Part shown: one piece after another, positions 8,174 to 17,813 of the stretch
Numbering within the stretch: the first letter of the stretch is position 1
Layout of the letters: every line of letters starts with the position of its first letter
The notes under the pieces: generated by a model
What the model saw: only the letters and a program-made list of their open reading frames with translations
Database searches by the model: none
What the model was told of the DNA's origin: nothing
From: Psychrobacter sp. I-STPA10
GTDB lineage: Bacteria > Pseudomonadota > Gammaproteobacteria > Pseudomonadales > Moraxellaceae
Reading direction: 5' to 3'
NCBI RefSeq assembly: GCF_021012795.1
Contig: NZ_VFYU01000029.1
Coordinates: 1-64,000 of the forward strand
DNA: 64,000 nt
Made by a program: the position numbers and the translations under genes

Positions 8174-9451
8174 ATGCTACCAACTGCATCTCTTTCTGTA
8201 TTAGATATCAGTGCCATTTTTTTATCACTAACCGCGCTTCTTGCCTATACAAATAAACGCTTTATTGGATTACCCACCACCATTGGCGTCATGGTCATCT
8301 CTTTAATACTCTCCATACTGGCAATTTTTTTGGGCTTCTTAGGGTTTGATGAGCTATTTGACTATGAAGTAAGCTTATTAGATCAACTCGACTTTACTGA
8401 AGTCTTGCTAGATGGCATGTTGTCTATGTTGCTGTTTGCAGGTGCGTTACATATTAACATTAGTGACTTACGCCGCTACAAGCTACCCATTGGTATTTTA
8501 GCGTTTTTGGGCACATTGGTATCTGCCTTTTTAATTGCCGCTGCCACCTATGTCGTTCTGCCTTTACTTGGCTTTGAATTATCATTTATCTGGTGTCTAT
8601 TATTCGGTGCCCTCATCTCTCCCACAGACCCCATTGCAGTGATGGGTATTTTATCTTCAGCAGGCGCACCCAAAAGTTTAGAAACTGTGATTGCTGGCGA
8701 GTCATTATTTAATGATGGTATTGGTGTGGTGATATTTGTGCTACTACTTGGCATTCTTGCCAGTGGTGACATTCCCACAGCAGGACACATTGGACATAGC
8801 CTAGCAGTAGAAGCTGGTGGTGGTATTGCCTTTGGTATCATATTAGGGCTTATCTTGTATTACTTAATCAAAAGTATCAACAGCTATCAAGAAGAAGTAC
8901 TACTCACCTTAGCAGGTGTATTGGGTGGTTACTCACTTGCCAGCTACTGGCATTTATCTGGCCCTTTGGCAATGGTGATGATGGGATTGATGCTGGGTAA
9001 TCATGGACGCGCCTATGCCATGAGTGATGAAACACGTCATTATGTGGATTTATTTTGGGAATTAATAGATGAGATTTTAAACGCCATTTTATTTGTCTTA
9101 ATTGGACTAGAAGTGGTGGTCATTGCTTATTCTATTAATTTATTTATTGCTGCCATTTTAGCCATTATCATTGCCTTAGCGGCTCGTTTTATCGTTGTTG
9201 GCATGACCACCAAGACCTTTAGAAAACAGCTTGACTTACCTAAAGGTGCATGGAAAGTATTGACATGGGGTGGCTTACGTGGTGGTATTTCAGTTGCATT
9301 GGTACTGCAATTGCCTGTAGGTGAAGAGCGCAATTTACTACTGGCTCTTACCTATGCCATTGTCATATTTTCTATTTTAGTACAAGGCTTAACCATTGGT
9401 AGAGTTGCAAAAAGTATCAAACAGCCCTTACCACACAAAGTCTTAGAATAA
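8174..9451 (+). CDS. CPA1-family Na+/H+ antiporter (NhaP-like)
   Basis: This 425-residue polytopic protein has about 12 membrane helices. The CPA1 signatures are clear: LLFGALISPTDPIAVMGIL in the ion-binding core and GESLFNDGIGVVIFVLLLGI with the Asn-Asp pair that coordinates the cation, plus WGGLRGGISVALVLQLP near the C-terminus. It would exchange external protons for internal Na+ (or K+) at the inner membrane. There is no long cytoplasmic tail. The gene is preceded after 32 bases by the YihY-family gene and is probably co-transcribed with it. Cation specificity cannot be read from the sequence. Confidence 0.9.
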   Translation: MLPTASLSVLDISAIFLSLTALLAYTNKRFIGLPTTIGVMVISLILSILAIFLGFLGFDELFDYEVSLLDQLDFTEVLLDGMLSMLLFAGALHINISDLRRYKLPIGILAFLGTLVSAFLIAAATYVVLPLLGFELSFIWCLLFGALISPTDPIAVMGILSSAGAPKSLETVIAGESLFNDGIGVVIFVLLLGILASGDIPTAGHIGHSLAVEAGGGIAFGIILGLILYYLIKSINSYQEEVLLTLAGVLGGYSLASYWHLSGPLAMVMMGLMLGNHGRAYAMSDETRHYVDLFWELIDEILNAILFVLIGLEVVVIAYSINLFIAAILAIIIALAARFIVVGMTTKTFRKQLDLPKGAWKVLTWGGLRGGISVALVLQLPVGEERNLLLALTYAIVIFSILVQGLTIGRVAKSIKQPLPHKVLE

Positions 9452-9494
9452 TTGTAATTAAATCAAGTATTCTTAAGCTTAAGGTACTTCAATC

Positions 9495-9577
9495 TCAACT
9501 TTTCCCCATCTTAATCTCCTCCTTAAAAAAGTGGGAGAAACTGACTTTTAAGCTCTCCCCTTACTTCAAGGGGATGG
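9495..9577. repeat. Second copy of the CT/AG-rich dispersed repeat
   Basis: CTCCTCCTTAAAAAAGTGGGAGAAACTG followed by TTTTAAGCTCTCCCCTTACTTCAAGGGGATGGG is, in part, the inverse of the block near 4868-4915, with the shared core CTTACTTCAAGGGGA. It folds into CTCCCCTT/AAGGGGA-type hairpins and has no ORF. It lies in the 9452-9916 gap; the remaining approximately 340 bases are AT-rich, with no gene seen, and contain the promoter region of the transglycosylase gene. Confidence 0.55.
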
Positions 9578-9916
9578 GTTGGGAGAAGTCATATATCAAT
9601 TGAGTAAATTAAGTTGAAAGTGGGGAGTAAGATAGATAGTTATAAAACTTCCCTACTTTTGGGTTATATTTATCCCTCATCAACCATGCCCACTAAATAG
9701 TTACTAAATGACTGAGGTACAATTAATGGGAGTGAATGGCTGAACAAGGTTTAAAAAAATTCATAAAATATGTTATATTAGAGCATGTTAGGCGTGTCTT
9801 ATTGAATCAATTTTTTTAATATTAGATTTTTTTAATATCAGTTTGATATGGCAGTGGTTTTTAAACACTGCATCATACTATGCTTATGACCATAAAACTA
9901 TAAAGCGAACTTTATC

Positions 9917-10798
9917 ATGTATAACTCATTCGTCTCAGTCACCCGCCAACTGATGGCTAATCATTTGTTTGGAAAAAGTCATCGCTATGCTTCTATTTGT
10001 CTGCAAGCCTCTTTACCTTTGTTAGCATTCATGGCTTTACCTTCAGCACAAGCAGGCAATATGTATATTTATAAAGATAAAGACAGTGGGCAAGTGCTAT
10101 TAACAAACGTGCACAAACCATCTGGCAATTTTAATAAATTTACCCAACCTGTGAAAGTCACTTATTATCCTGACTCCAAGCTCCAAACAAATAACAGTAG
10201 TAGTACTGCTACTAATGGGTATAACGGCTTTGCTGCGCCAAGTCCCAGTGCCAATCGTAACTCCTATGATGCTTTTATTAGAGACTCAGGGGCGCGCCAT
10301 GGTGTTGACCCTGCGCTTATTAAAGCAATGATGCATACTGAATCGGCGTTTAATCCTAATGCACGCTCACCAGTAGGCGCACAAGGACTGATGCAACTGA
10401 TGCCAGCCACTGCCAGACGCTTTGCTGTCAATAACCCTTGGAATCCTGCTGAAAATATCGAAGGTGCTGCCAAATATATCGCTTGGCTAAAACGACGCTT
10501 TAATAACAATATTGAATTTGTTGTTGCTGGTTATAACGCAGGTGAAGGTAATGTCACTAAATATGGTGGTATTCCTCCATTTAGAGAAACCCAAAACTAC
10601 GTCAAAAAGGTATTGGGACGCTACAACAATCTATACAAACTTGACAGCTCGTTACTCAATACAGCAGTAGCTCAGCCAAACGTACAAGCGATGCCTGTTA
10701 GCTATGCAACCGTTAGCAATCAAGTCATTTATAATGACTCCCTAAATAATGTAAGCAGTGACAGTTATACGCAATCAGCCTATGCAGCTTTGCGTTAA
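9917..10798 (+). CDS. Secreted lytic transglycosylase (SLT domain)
   Basis: This 293-residue protein has a signal peptide ending at LPSAQA|G (cleavage after residue 46), with a possible alternative start at Met13. The segment YIYKDKDSGQVLLTNV (from about residue 50) resembles a DUF4124-type N-terminal domain. The SLT domain spans about 118-230, with the catalytic Glu142 in MMHTESAFNP, then GAQGLMQLMPATA and VVAGYNAGEGNV, all diagnostic of family 1 lytic transglycosylases. It would cleave peptidoglycan glycan strands in the periplasm to give 1,6-anhydro ends. A bidirectional terminator separates it from the convergent LysR gene. Confidence 0.9.
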   Translation: MYNSFVSVTRQLMANHLFGKSHRYASICLQASLPLLAFMALPSAQAGNMYIYKDKDSGQVLLTNVHKPSGNFNKFTQPVKVTYYPDSKLQTNNSSSTATNGYNGFAAPSPSANRNSYDAFIRDSGARHGVDPALIKAMMHTESAFNPNARSPVGAQGLMQLMPATARRFAVNNPWNPAENIEGAAKYIAWLKRRFNNNIEFVVAGYNAGEGNVTKYGGIPPFRETQNYVKKVLGRYNNLYKLDSSLLNTAVAQPNVQAMPVSYATVSNQVIYNDSLNNVSSDSYTQSAYAALR

Positions 10799-10861
10799 TA
10801 CATTTTCATATTTAGTTTGATACTAAATCACAGTCATAGCGGTTCAATAAAAAGTTCAACA

Positions 10862-10898
10862 AAAAAGGGTAGATTAAAATATTTAATCCACCCTTTTT
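10862..10898. terminator. Bidirectional terminator
   Basis: AAAAAGGGTAGATTAAA pairs with TTTAATCCACCCTTTTT around a 3-base loop, with one mismatch. A-rich and T-rich flanks on both strands serve the transglycosylase gene (+) and the convergent LysR gene (-). Confidence 0.85.
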
Positions 10899-10918
10899 AA
10901 TTATCCCCTATCAACCAA

Positions 10919-11908
10919 CTAAAATAAATGATTAATCACTGGCATTTGTGGCTGCCCAGCATCTTCTTCTGCCACCACCTGACGTGCCACATGCATGATT
11001 AATTGCCGCAACCATCTGTGTGCTGGGTGATGCTGTAAAAGCGGCGACCATGCCATTGTTAGCTCAAACTCAGGAATAAAAAACGGTGGCTCTTTTAACA
11101 CAATGCTGTCATTGGTCGCCTGCATCCGCGCCACTCGAGTTGGCAGGGTTGCAATCAAATCCTTATTTGCAGCAAGCATGGCAGGCATCTGATAATGACG
11201 GGTAAACACACTGATTTGCCGTTTTTGTCCTAAACGCTGCAATGCCTGATCAATCGAGCCAAGCCCACCTGACTTTTCTGGATTCACCCCAAATCCAACT
11301 CCCATACCTGTTTTGGACACCCAAACATGTTGGGCTTTTAGATAGTTTTTTAAATTAAAACGGTTGATATAAGGGCTTTCCGCTGACAACAAACAACTAA
11401 AGGTATCTCGCCATACCAAAACTTGATGGAAACTTTGTGGTATTTCATTAAAACGATTAATGGCTAAATCTACTCGCCCCTGCTCCATATCACGATAAGA
11501 AACATCTGATGGGGTCAAAAAATCCAAAATCACATTAGGCGCTTCTGAGCGTAATGCTTTTACCAGTCTTGGTACTAATGTTGCCTCTGCATAATCTGAG
11601 GTCATGATACGAAAGACCCGTGACGTACTATAAGGGCGAAACTCTGTACGTGGCTCTAATACTTGGGTCAAATCTGCCAATATTTCACGAATACGTGGCT
11701 GTAACTCCAATGCACGCTCTGTTGGAGTCATTCCCTCAGATGAGCGCACCAATAAAGGATCATTAAACAGCTTGCGCAATCGGCGTAATATATTACTCAT
11801 CGCTGGTTGGGTAATACCTAATTGCTCGGCGGCACGAGTGACGTTTTTTTCACGTAATAAAACATCCAAATGCACCAATAAATTTAAATCAACTCGCTGT
11901 AAATTCAT
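10919..11908 (-). CDS. LysR-family transcriptional regulator
   Basis: This 329-residue protein has an N-terminal winged helix-turn-helix (residues 7-66: LNLLVHLDVLLREKNVTRAA, then LGITQPAMSNILRRLRKLF) and a co-inducer-binding domain from about residue 90. The N-terminal sequence is closest to the NodD/LeuO/NahR branch of the family, with TPTERALEL after the helix-turn-helix. It lies divergent to aceA with a 319-base gap, so the isocitrate lyase gene is a possible target, but this is only a positional inference. The effector is unknown. Confidence 0.9.
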   Translation of the reverse strand: MNLQRVDLNLLVHLDVLLREKNVTRAAEQLGITQPAMSNILRRLRKLFNDPLLVRSSEGMTPTERALELQPRIREILADLTQVLEPRTEFRPYSTSRVFRIMTSDYAEATLVPRLVKALRSEAPNVILDFLTPSDVSYRDMEQGRVDLAINRFNEIPQSFHQVLVWRDTFSCLLSAESPYINRFNLKNYLKAQHVWVSKTGMGVGFGVNPEKSGGLGSIDQALQRLGQKRQISVFTRHYQMPAMLAANKDLIATLPTRVARMQATNDSIVLKEPPFFIPEFELTMAWSPLLQHHPAHRWLRQLIMHVARQVVAEEDAGQPQMPVINHLF

Positions 11909-12227
11909 AAATATCTATATCCACTAATCTCTACCTAATAATAATTAATACCCAAAAGCACCTTGAAACTCCTATAAATACTATACTATAATAAAGGTGA
12001 ATACCAAAGATAACTATCATAAATTAGATAAATCTTCTTAACCACTATATAGTTATTGACACTACTTGAGATGGTACTGAGATAGAGGGATGATGTTAAT
12101 CTGCCAATTCAAATAAGTTCGGTTGTCGCAGCATTTTTGCTGCTTTTGAGTGACTACATTATACCAATAAACCTATCTTTTCTTTTTTTATTTACTTTAA
12201 TATTTTATTCATCAAAGGAGATGTTAG
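11909..12227. promoter_or_regulatory. Divergent control region between the LysR gene and aceA
   Basis: This gap of 319 bases holds the promoters of both genes. It contains a TTGACA (12056-12061) without a strong matching -10. The ribosome-binding site of aceA is clear (AAAGGAGATG ending 7 bases or so before the ATG). Small A/T-rich stretches such as CTATAATAAAGGTGAAT (near 11986) could be a -10 element. I see no certain LysR box. Confidence 0.4.
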
Positions 12228-13817
12228 ATGTCAACTTATACATCAGCAATAGATCATATTCGTGAACTAAAACAAAAACATGGTAACTGGCAAAATATCA
12301 GTGAAACTGATGCCGCTCGTATGATTGTACAAAACCGCTTTAAGACGGGCTTAGATATTGCTAAATATACTGCTGCTATCATGCGTCAAGACATGCAAGA
12401 ATACGATGAAGATACTTCTAAATACACCCAATCTCTAGGTGCATGGCATGGTTTTATCGCTCAACAAACCATGTATGCTAACAAAAAATATTTTGGTACT
12501 ACCTCAAAACGCTACATTTATCTCTCTGGTTGGATGGTTGCCGCTCTTCGCTCAGAGCTAGGTCCATTACCTGACCAATCAATGCACGAAAAAACCACTG
12601 TTCCTGCATTGATTGAAGAGATCTATACTTTCTTACGTCAAGCAGATGCCAAAGTATTAAATGACTATTTCCGTGAGCTAAATGCAGCAAAAGAAGCAGG
12701 TCAAGACACCAAAGAAATTCAAGATAAAATTGATAATTTTGAATCACACGTTGTGCCAATCATTGCTGATATCGATGCAGGTTTTGGTAATGAAGAAGCA
12801 ACATACCTACTAGCAAAAAGCATGATTGAAGCAGGTGCTGCTGCCATTCAGATTGAAAACCAAGTATCTGATGCCAAACAGTGTGGACACCAAGCAGGTA
12901 AAGTCACTGTACCACATGAAGATTTTATCTCTAAGCTAAATGCCGTACGCTATGCATTTTTAGAGCTTGGTGTAGATGATGGCGTTATTGTTGCTCGTAC
13001 TGACTCAGAAGGTGCCTCACTAACACAAAAAATCCCAGTATCACAAGAAAAAGGCGATCTAGCTTCTAAATACATCGACTTTATCGAAGTAGAAGAAATT
13101 GATATTGCTGATGCACGTGAAAACGACGTTCTACTTAAACGTGATGGCAAACTGGTACGTCCTGTACGTCTAGCAAATGGTCTCTATCAATTCCGTGATG
13201 GTACTAACATTGACCGTGTTGTTCTAGACTGTGTGACTGCCCTAGAAAATGGTGCAGATTTACTATGGATTGAAACACCAACCCCAGATATCGCACACAT
13301 TAAATCAATGGTTGATCGCATCAAAGAACAACAACCAAAAGCCAAACTTGTTTATAACAATAGCCCATCATTTAACTGGACACTGAACTTCCGTAAGCAA
13401 ATCATCGCTAAATGGGAAGAAGAAGGTAAAGACATATCAGCCTATGATAAAGACAACCTAATGAGTGCTGAGTATGATGGTACTGATCTTGACAAGGCTG
13501 CTGATGAACTAGCACAAAACTTCCAGCGTGATGCAGCACGTGAAGCAGGTGTCTTCCATCACCTCATCACCTTGCCAACCTATCACACTGCTGCTCTAAG
13601 CACCCATGAGCTTGCAAAAGGCTACTTTGGTGAAGAAGGTATGCTGGCTTATGTTTCTGGCGTACAACGTAAAGAGATCCGTGAAGGCGTCTCTTGCGTT
13701 AAGCACCAAGCAATGGCTGGCTCTGACTTAGGTGATGATCACAAAGAGATCTTCTCTGGTGACAACGCGCTTAAAGCTGGTGGTGAGAAAAATACCATGA
13801 ACCAATTTAATCATTAA
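12228..13817 (+). CDS. aceA: Isocitrate lyase (long form)
   Basis: This 529-residue enzyme splits isocitrate into succinate and glyoxylate, the first step of the glyoxylate shunt. The length is that of the longer ICL form of Pseudomonas/Acinetobacter (about 530) rather than E. coli AceA (434). The catalytic cysteine motif reads KQCGH (Cys219, residues 217-221) instead of KKCGH, which is normal for this subgroup. Metal/substrate blocks such as ADIDAGFGN, ARTDSEGA and NNSPSFNW are present. A strong AAGGAG precedes the start. It is monocistronic, ending in a terminator; malate synthase G, the partner enzyme, is encoded at 36663-38885. Confidence 0.96.
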   Translation: MSTYTSAIDHIRELKQKHGNWQNISETDAARMIVQNRFKTGLDIAKYTAAIMRQDMQEYDEDTSKYTQSLGAWHGFIAQQTMYANKKYFGTTSKRYIYLSGWMVAALRSELGPLPDQSMHEKTTVPALIEEIYTFLRQADAKVLNDYFRELNAAKEAGQDTKEIQDKIDNFESHVVPIIADIDAGFGNEEATYLLAKSMIEAGAAAIQIENQVSDAKQCGHQAGKVTVPHEDFISKLNAVRYAFLELGVDDGVIVARTDSEGASLTQKIPVSQEKGDLASKYIDFIEVEEIDIADARENDVLLKRDGKLVRPVRLANGLYQFRDGTNIDRVVLDCVTALENGADLLWIETPTPDIAHIKSMVDRIKEQQPKAKLVYNNSPSFNWTLNFRKQIIAKWEEEGKDISAYDKDNLMSAEYDGTDLDKAADELAQNFQRDAAREAGVFHHLITLPTYHTAALSTHELAKGYFGEEGMLAYVSGVQRKEIREGVSCVKHQAMAGSDLGDDHKEIFSGDNALKAGGEKNTMNQFNH

Positions 13818-13913
13818 TCAATGATTAAGTTGTCCTTTAAAAACTAACTAGATATCTAATGCTAATATTAAGTCAAATAGTGTTAAATTAAATAGTTAGC
13901 AGCAAATCTTAAA

Positions 13914-13946
13914 AAAGACCACTCTACAATGTAGGGTGGTCTTTTT
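13914..13946 (+). terminator. aceA terminator
   Basis: AAAGACCACTCTAC pairs with GTAGGGTGGTCTTT (one wobble) around AAT, followed by more T. It may also serve the convergent DUF4349 gene, as A residues flank the other side. Confidence 0.85.
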
Positions 13947-14005
13947 ATATTTTAAACACCAATTTATATCTAAATTGGACATTGACTGTCTGGATATATC
14001 ACCTA

Positions 14006-15181
14006 TCAATTTTTATCTTTTGCTTTAGCTGGATCATCATTTTCCACTTTCATCTCTCCAAGCTGAATCGTTGCTGCACCATGAGGCTGCTTATGATTTA
14101 AATGTTGCAAACGTTGATAGACTTTTTTTATTATTTTAAATAATAAATATGCAGTTATTGCTAATAACCATAGCCACCATAAACCAATCACTCCTAGCAC
14201 CACCACTTTAAGACTATCCCAACCTTTAACAAAGCGATGATAGGCTTGGGTCGAAAAGCTTGGCTGCTGTGTTGCTATCACTGATTCTAAATTTTTACTG
14301 ACTTCCTTATATACAATATCAGGTTGGCTAAAACTTAGATGAATGGTGCTAAAAGCCACTTGATCTGCTATTGCTAAGCGTTGCAATTTTGCCATCTGTT
14401 GCTGCTCTTTGGCAGCATAAGTCGCTGTAATACTATCAACATTACTATTTTGGTCTTTATCATTATGGCTATTGAGGCGCTCACCACTCAACTCGTCTGC
14501 CATATCAGCATTGAGTTTGGATTCTAGCTGTTGCCGATATAAATCTAATGTCACATCTTGGGCAGTAAAATTATGCGCATTTAAAAAGGTAATTTGCTGT
14601 TGTAATTGACGCAAAAACTCACTCACTTTTTGACGTGGAATACGCAGCGTCATATTCGCTTGTCGATAATAAGTGGTCAGGGTAATATCGTCATCACCTT
14701 GCTGAAACACACGTTGAGAAAGTGATTGATTACTGATATTACTTTGTGCCACATAGCCACCTTGTTGTTGCGTGAGTATCTCAATGGCATTGCTACTTTT
14801 TACCACGTCAGCAACTTTAAAATCGGCTTCGACATTAATGACAAGTTTTTTACCTGCCACTTCAATATCAGTGGCAGTAGTATTTAGTATAATATTGCTA
14901 TCTGATGTCAAGTTTTGTGTGCTATTTGAGGGTAAAATCTCTGAGCTAAAGCTATCCATTGATGTGGTCGATAAATCAGTATCAGGCATATTAGTGACTG
15001 CCATATCCGTACTACTGCTCATTGACTCAGCGACATTGTCTATCTCAGCTTCATGTTGTGGTGCCTTACCTTGACTACAGCCACTCACTACCAAAGCCCC
15101 GATTAACACCATCGAAATGAATTTACCATTTAAATGAGCGAATATGTAAGGCGGCTTTATTAACATTATTTTTGCCTTCAT
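14006..15181 (-). CDS. DUF4349 lipoprotein
   Basis: This 391-residue protein carries a lipoprotein signal with the lipobox VVSGC (Cys35) after a rather long n-region; a second start at Met6 would shorten that. A Ser/Thr-rich linker follows to about residue 95, then the DUF4349 domain (KKLVINVEADFKVADVV, GGYVAQSNIS, LRIPRQKVSEFLRQL, and a coiled-coil part with AAKEQQQMAKLQRLA). It ends with a membrane helix (VVLGVIGLWWLWLLAITAYLLF, near residue 335-357) and a basic tail. It is likely attached to the membrane at both ends with the domain in the periplasm. The function is unknown. Confidence 0.82.
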   Translation of the reverse strand: MKAKIMLIKPPYIFAHLNGKFISMVLIGALVVSGCSQGKAPQHEAEIDNVAESMSSSTDMAVTNMPDTDLSTTSMDSFSSEILPSNSTQNLTSDSNIILNTTATDIEVAGKKLVINVEADFKVADVVKSSNAIEILTQQQGGYVAQSNISNQSLSQRVFQQGDDDITLTTYYRQANMTLRIPRQKVSEFLRQLQQQITFLNAHNFTAQDVTLDLYRQQLESKLNADMADELSGERLNSHNDKDQNSNVDSITATYAAKEQQQMAKLQRLAIADQVAFSTIHLSFSQPDIVYKEVSKNLESVIATQQPSFSTQAYHRFVKGWDSLKVVVLGVIGLWWLWLLAITAYLLFKIIKKVYQRLQHLNHKQPHGAATIQLGEMKVENDDPAKAKDKN

Positions 15182-15446
15182 TTTGTTGTCATCCCATATT
15201 TATTATTGATTAAATTTATATCATATATTTCAATTTACTGAAATTTATTTTTAAACCATATAGCCACTTATTTATATATTTAATGTATATCAGCAATCAA
15301 CATTCATACCATTAACTTTATTAAAAAGCTCATAATGCCTTTATAGCTTTCAATAAAATTTATTTAAAAAAATAAATTAATTTATATAAGTTATTGTTAT
15401 TACAGTAAATATAAGGTAATAGTAATTATTTACAAAAATTTTAGAA

Positions 15447-15464
15447 ATGTCATGAAGATGTCAT
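15447..15464 (+). promoter_or_regulatory. Pho-box-like direct repeat upstream of the CYTH-CHAD gene
   Basis: TGTCAT occurs twice (15448-15453 and 15459-15464), separated by GAAGA. This exactly matches the 11-base period of PhoB boxes (CTGTCAT-N4-CTGTCAT), with A instead of C at the first base of each half. It lies 77 bases before the start of a polyphosphate-linked CYTH-CHAD gene. The rest of the 15182-15541 gap is very AT-rich and shows no gene. Confidence 0.55.
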
Positions 15465-15541
15465 ATAAATTTGCTTGTTATTATTTGCCAACTCACCTAG
15501 GATATGAGTATCCTATTTTTTAATCGACCGAGAATTGAATT

Positions 15542-17047
15542 ATGCAAGAGATTGAGCTGAAATTTTTAGTCCCAGAGTACAAAGTTGATGCGCTGATGCG
15601 TCAAGCTAATATCAAATCTTCACAAACCAATCAATTAGCTGCCTATTATTTTGATACTGCCAAACAAGATTTAGCAAAATCTGGCATCGCTTTACGTATT
15701 CGCAAAGAAGGAGAAGACTGGGTACAAACAATTAAAGCAACAGGTGATGGTATGGCAGCTCGACTTGAGCATAACCATACATTAGATAATCAGCAAGCCC
15801 AACTAGCAGCTGATGAACAAACACTCAGCCCTGACTTACAAATTTATAATGACTCTGATCTGGCTGACATATTAGCTCATTTTGATTTAGAGACACTTGC
15901 TGATGAGTTAATCCAGCAGTATGTCACTGATGTAGAGCGTATTACCCGTTTGGTCAAAAAAGAGGGTAATGTGATTGAAGTGGCTTATGATGAAGGACTG
16001 GTGCATCATGGTGAAGATGACAGCATTCAACAAACTATCCATGAAATCGAATTTGAACTGCTACAAGGCAGTCCTGAGTATTTATTTGAAGTTGCAAAAA
16101 CTTGGTGTAAACGCTATAAACTCTGTGTCTCTACTGTCACTAAAGCTGAACGTGGTAGCCTTTTACTTGCAAACAAAGAGTTTACAGATGCAGTGAAGTC
16201 TGATCTAGATCAGCTTGATATATCCAAAAAAATGAGTCAACCCGCCTTTATGCGTGCAGTGGTGCATAACTGTATGTTACAGATACTGCCCAACGCCAGT
16301 GCCATTGCCGCAGGTAGTCCTGATGGCAACCATGTACACCAATTGCGAGTAGGTATTCGCCGTCTACGCACTGCTCTTAAGTTTTTTGATGGCTTCTCCG
16401 AGCAAGTCAATAGCGACTGGATTCCAGTGTTAAAACAGACCTTTAGTTTATTAGGAGAATATCGAGATCGTGAGATTTTGCAAATAAAAACTCAGCCCAT
16501 GCTAGAGGAACAAGGTGCACCACATGTTGACTGGACACCTGAACGTGATGCGCTAAAGGTACAGCCTATCGATGCGGTACGTGCCAACGACTTCCAATTA
16601 ACTTTATTGGAATTAATTGAATTTACCATGAGCGATCCCAGCAGCGAAGCAAATGCAGATAAACTTGCCAAACCCAAATTGTGTAAGATTTTAAATAAAT
16701 TATTTGCAAAAATTGCCAAAGCCAGCGAACATTTTGCTGAGTTAGATCTTGAAGAACAACATGATGTACGCAAACGTCTAAAAAGCCTACGCTATATTAG
16801 TGAGTTTGTCGCTCCGATGTTCAAAAAGAAAAAGACCAAGAAGTTTTTAAAATACCTTGAACCTGCTCAAGATATACTTGGAGAATATAATGACAGCTTA
16901 GTTGGTCATGAATTTTATCAACAAAAAACGGAACAAGATGCAAATGCTTGGTTTGCAGTGGGTTACTTTGGCGCTGAACAAGAACATGCCGCAAAAGAGT
17001 GTGGCAATAGCCTAAAAACCGTAAAAAATGCACCTACTTTTTGGTAG
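15542..17047 (+). CDS. CYTH-CHAD domain protein (inorganic triphosphatase/polyphosphate-binding)
   Basis: This 501-residue protein begins MQEIELKFLVPE, where EIELKF is the ExExK signature of the CYTH tunnel (domain about 1-205). CYTH proteins hydrolyse triphosphate groups with a divalent metal, and E. coli YgiF is an inorganic triphosphatase of this build. A CHAD domain follows (about 230-495), with HQLRVGIRRLRTALKFF and KRLKSLRYISEF as its conserved basic helices; CHAD domains bind polyphosphate. The start ATG is supported by GAGAATTG just upstream. A Pho-box-like repeat lies 77 bases upstream, so induction on phosphate starvation is plausible. It is convergent with the L,D-transpeptidase gene (40-base gap). 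Confidence 0.9.
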   Translation: MQEIELKFLVPEYKVDALMRQANIKSSQTNQLAAYYFDTAKQDLAKSGIALRIRKEGEDWVQTIKATGDGMAARLEHNHTLDNQQAQLAADEQTLSPDLQIYNDSDLADILAHFDLETLADELIQQYVTDVERITRLVKKEGNVIEVAYDEGLVHHGEDDSIQQTIHEIEFELLQGSPEYLFEVAKTWCKRYKLCVSTVTKAERGSLLLANKEFTDAVKSDLDQLDISKKMSQPAFMRAVVHNCMLQILPNASAIAAGSPDGNHVHQLRVGIRRLRTALKFFDGFSEQVNSDWIPVLKQTFSLLGEYRDREILQIKTQPMLEEQGAPHVDWTPERDALKVQPIDAVRANDFQLTLLELIEFTMSDPSSEANADKLAKPKLCKILNKLFAKIAKASEHFAELDLEEQHDVRKRLKSLRYISEFVAPMFKKKKTKKFLKYLEPAQDILGEYNDSLVGHEFYQQKTEQDANAWFAVGYFGAEQEHAAKECGNSLKTVKNAPTFW

Positions 17048-17087
17048 TCTATTATAAGACTTTGGCTAGTGATTTTTGGTTAGTGAT

Positions 17088-17675
17088 TTATTTGTTATTC
17101 GAGTGGTGGGCAACGATAGTCACTGGTGTACCTTCACTGACATAGTCAAATAGTTCCACCACGTCATCATTACGCATACGGATACAGCCGTGTGATAATG
17201 GGATACCCATAGGCTCACTATCGGGTATCCCATGTATATAAATATAGCGTTGATAGGTATCACAGCAGCCTTGATCATTCTCTCCTTTATTTATACCCGA
17301 CTCACAACCCTGTAGCCAAAGAATACGACTGAGTATCCAATCTCGTTTAGGTGCTTGCCTGCCAAGATGGGTATCATAAATCTCACCTGTTGGCACTCTA
17401 GCAATAAATACACTGCGTATGGGCTGATCGCCACCAATTTTTTGTGCAATGATATGCCGTCCTAGTGGTGTACAACCACTGCCTTCCATCGCACCAATGC
17501 CATTTTTTGCTGTCGAAACAAGATATTGTTTTATCAGTTGCTGCTGTCTATACAAGCTCAAAGTTTGCTCAGCAATATTCACGATAAGATGCACACTTTG
17601 CTTATTTTTTTGTTCTTTTTGTTGTATGCCATCTTGGCAAGTTTGCACAGTGGTTATTTTTTCAGTGGTTAACAT
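17088..17675 (-). CDS. L,D-transpeptidase (YkuD domain) without obvious signal peptide
   Basis: This 195-residue protein has the YkuD core: SVHLIVNIAEQTLSLY at the front, TPLGRHIIAQKIGG in the middle, and the catalytic IPLSHGCIRMRN with the nucleophile Cys in HGCIR. YkuD enzymes make 3-3 crosslinks or attach proteins to peptidoglycan. The 27 residues before the domain are polar (MLTTEKITTVQTCQDGIQQK) and no hydrophobic signal is seen, nor any better upstream start, which is odd for a periplasmic enzyme. A cysteine cluster (GCES..GCCD) lies in a loop before the active site. It stands alone. Confidence 0.87.
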   Translation of the reverse strand: MLTTEKITTVQTCQDGIQQKEQKNKQSVHLIVNIAEQTLSLYRQQQLIKQYLVSTAKNGIGAMEGSGCTPLGRHIIAQKIGGDQPIRSVFIARVPTGEIYDTHLGRQAPKRDWILSRILWLQGCESGINKGENDQGCCDTYQRYIYIHGIPDSEPMGIPLSHGCIRMRNDDVVELFDYVSEGTPVTIVAHHSNNK

Positions 17676-17813
17676 TCTTACCTCTTTAAAGCCTATATTT
17701 ACAGATTATTGCTTATAAAAATATCACTTCATACCACTATATTTGAATTCAGGGATTGTATCAACGCTGCTTCCACCGTAATATAGCGTTAAACTTTAAC
17801 GATCAAACTCATT

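Noticed and set aside
12877..12891. Damaged isocitrate lyase active site (KQCGH instead of KKCGH)
   Set aside because: The KQCGH form is normal for the long isocitrate lyase subgroup, so it is not a loss of function.
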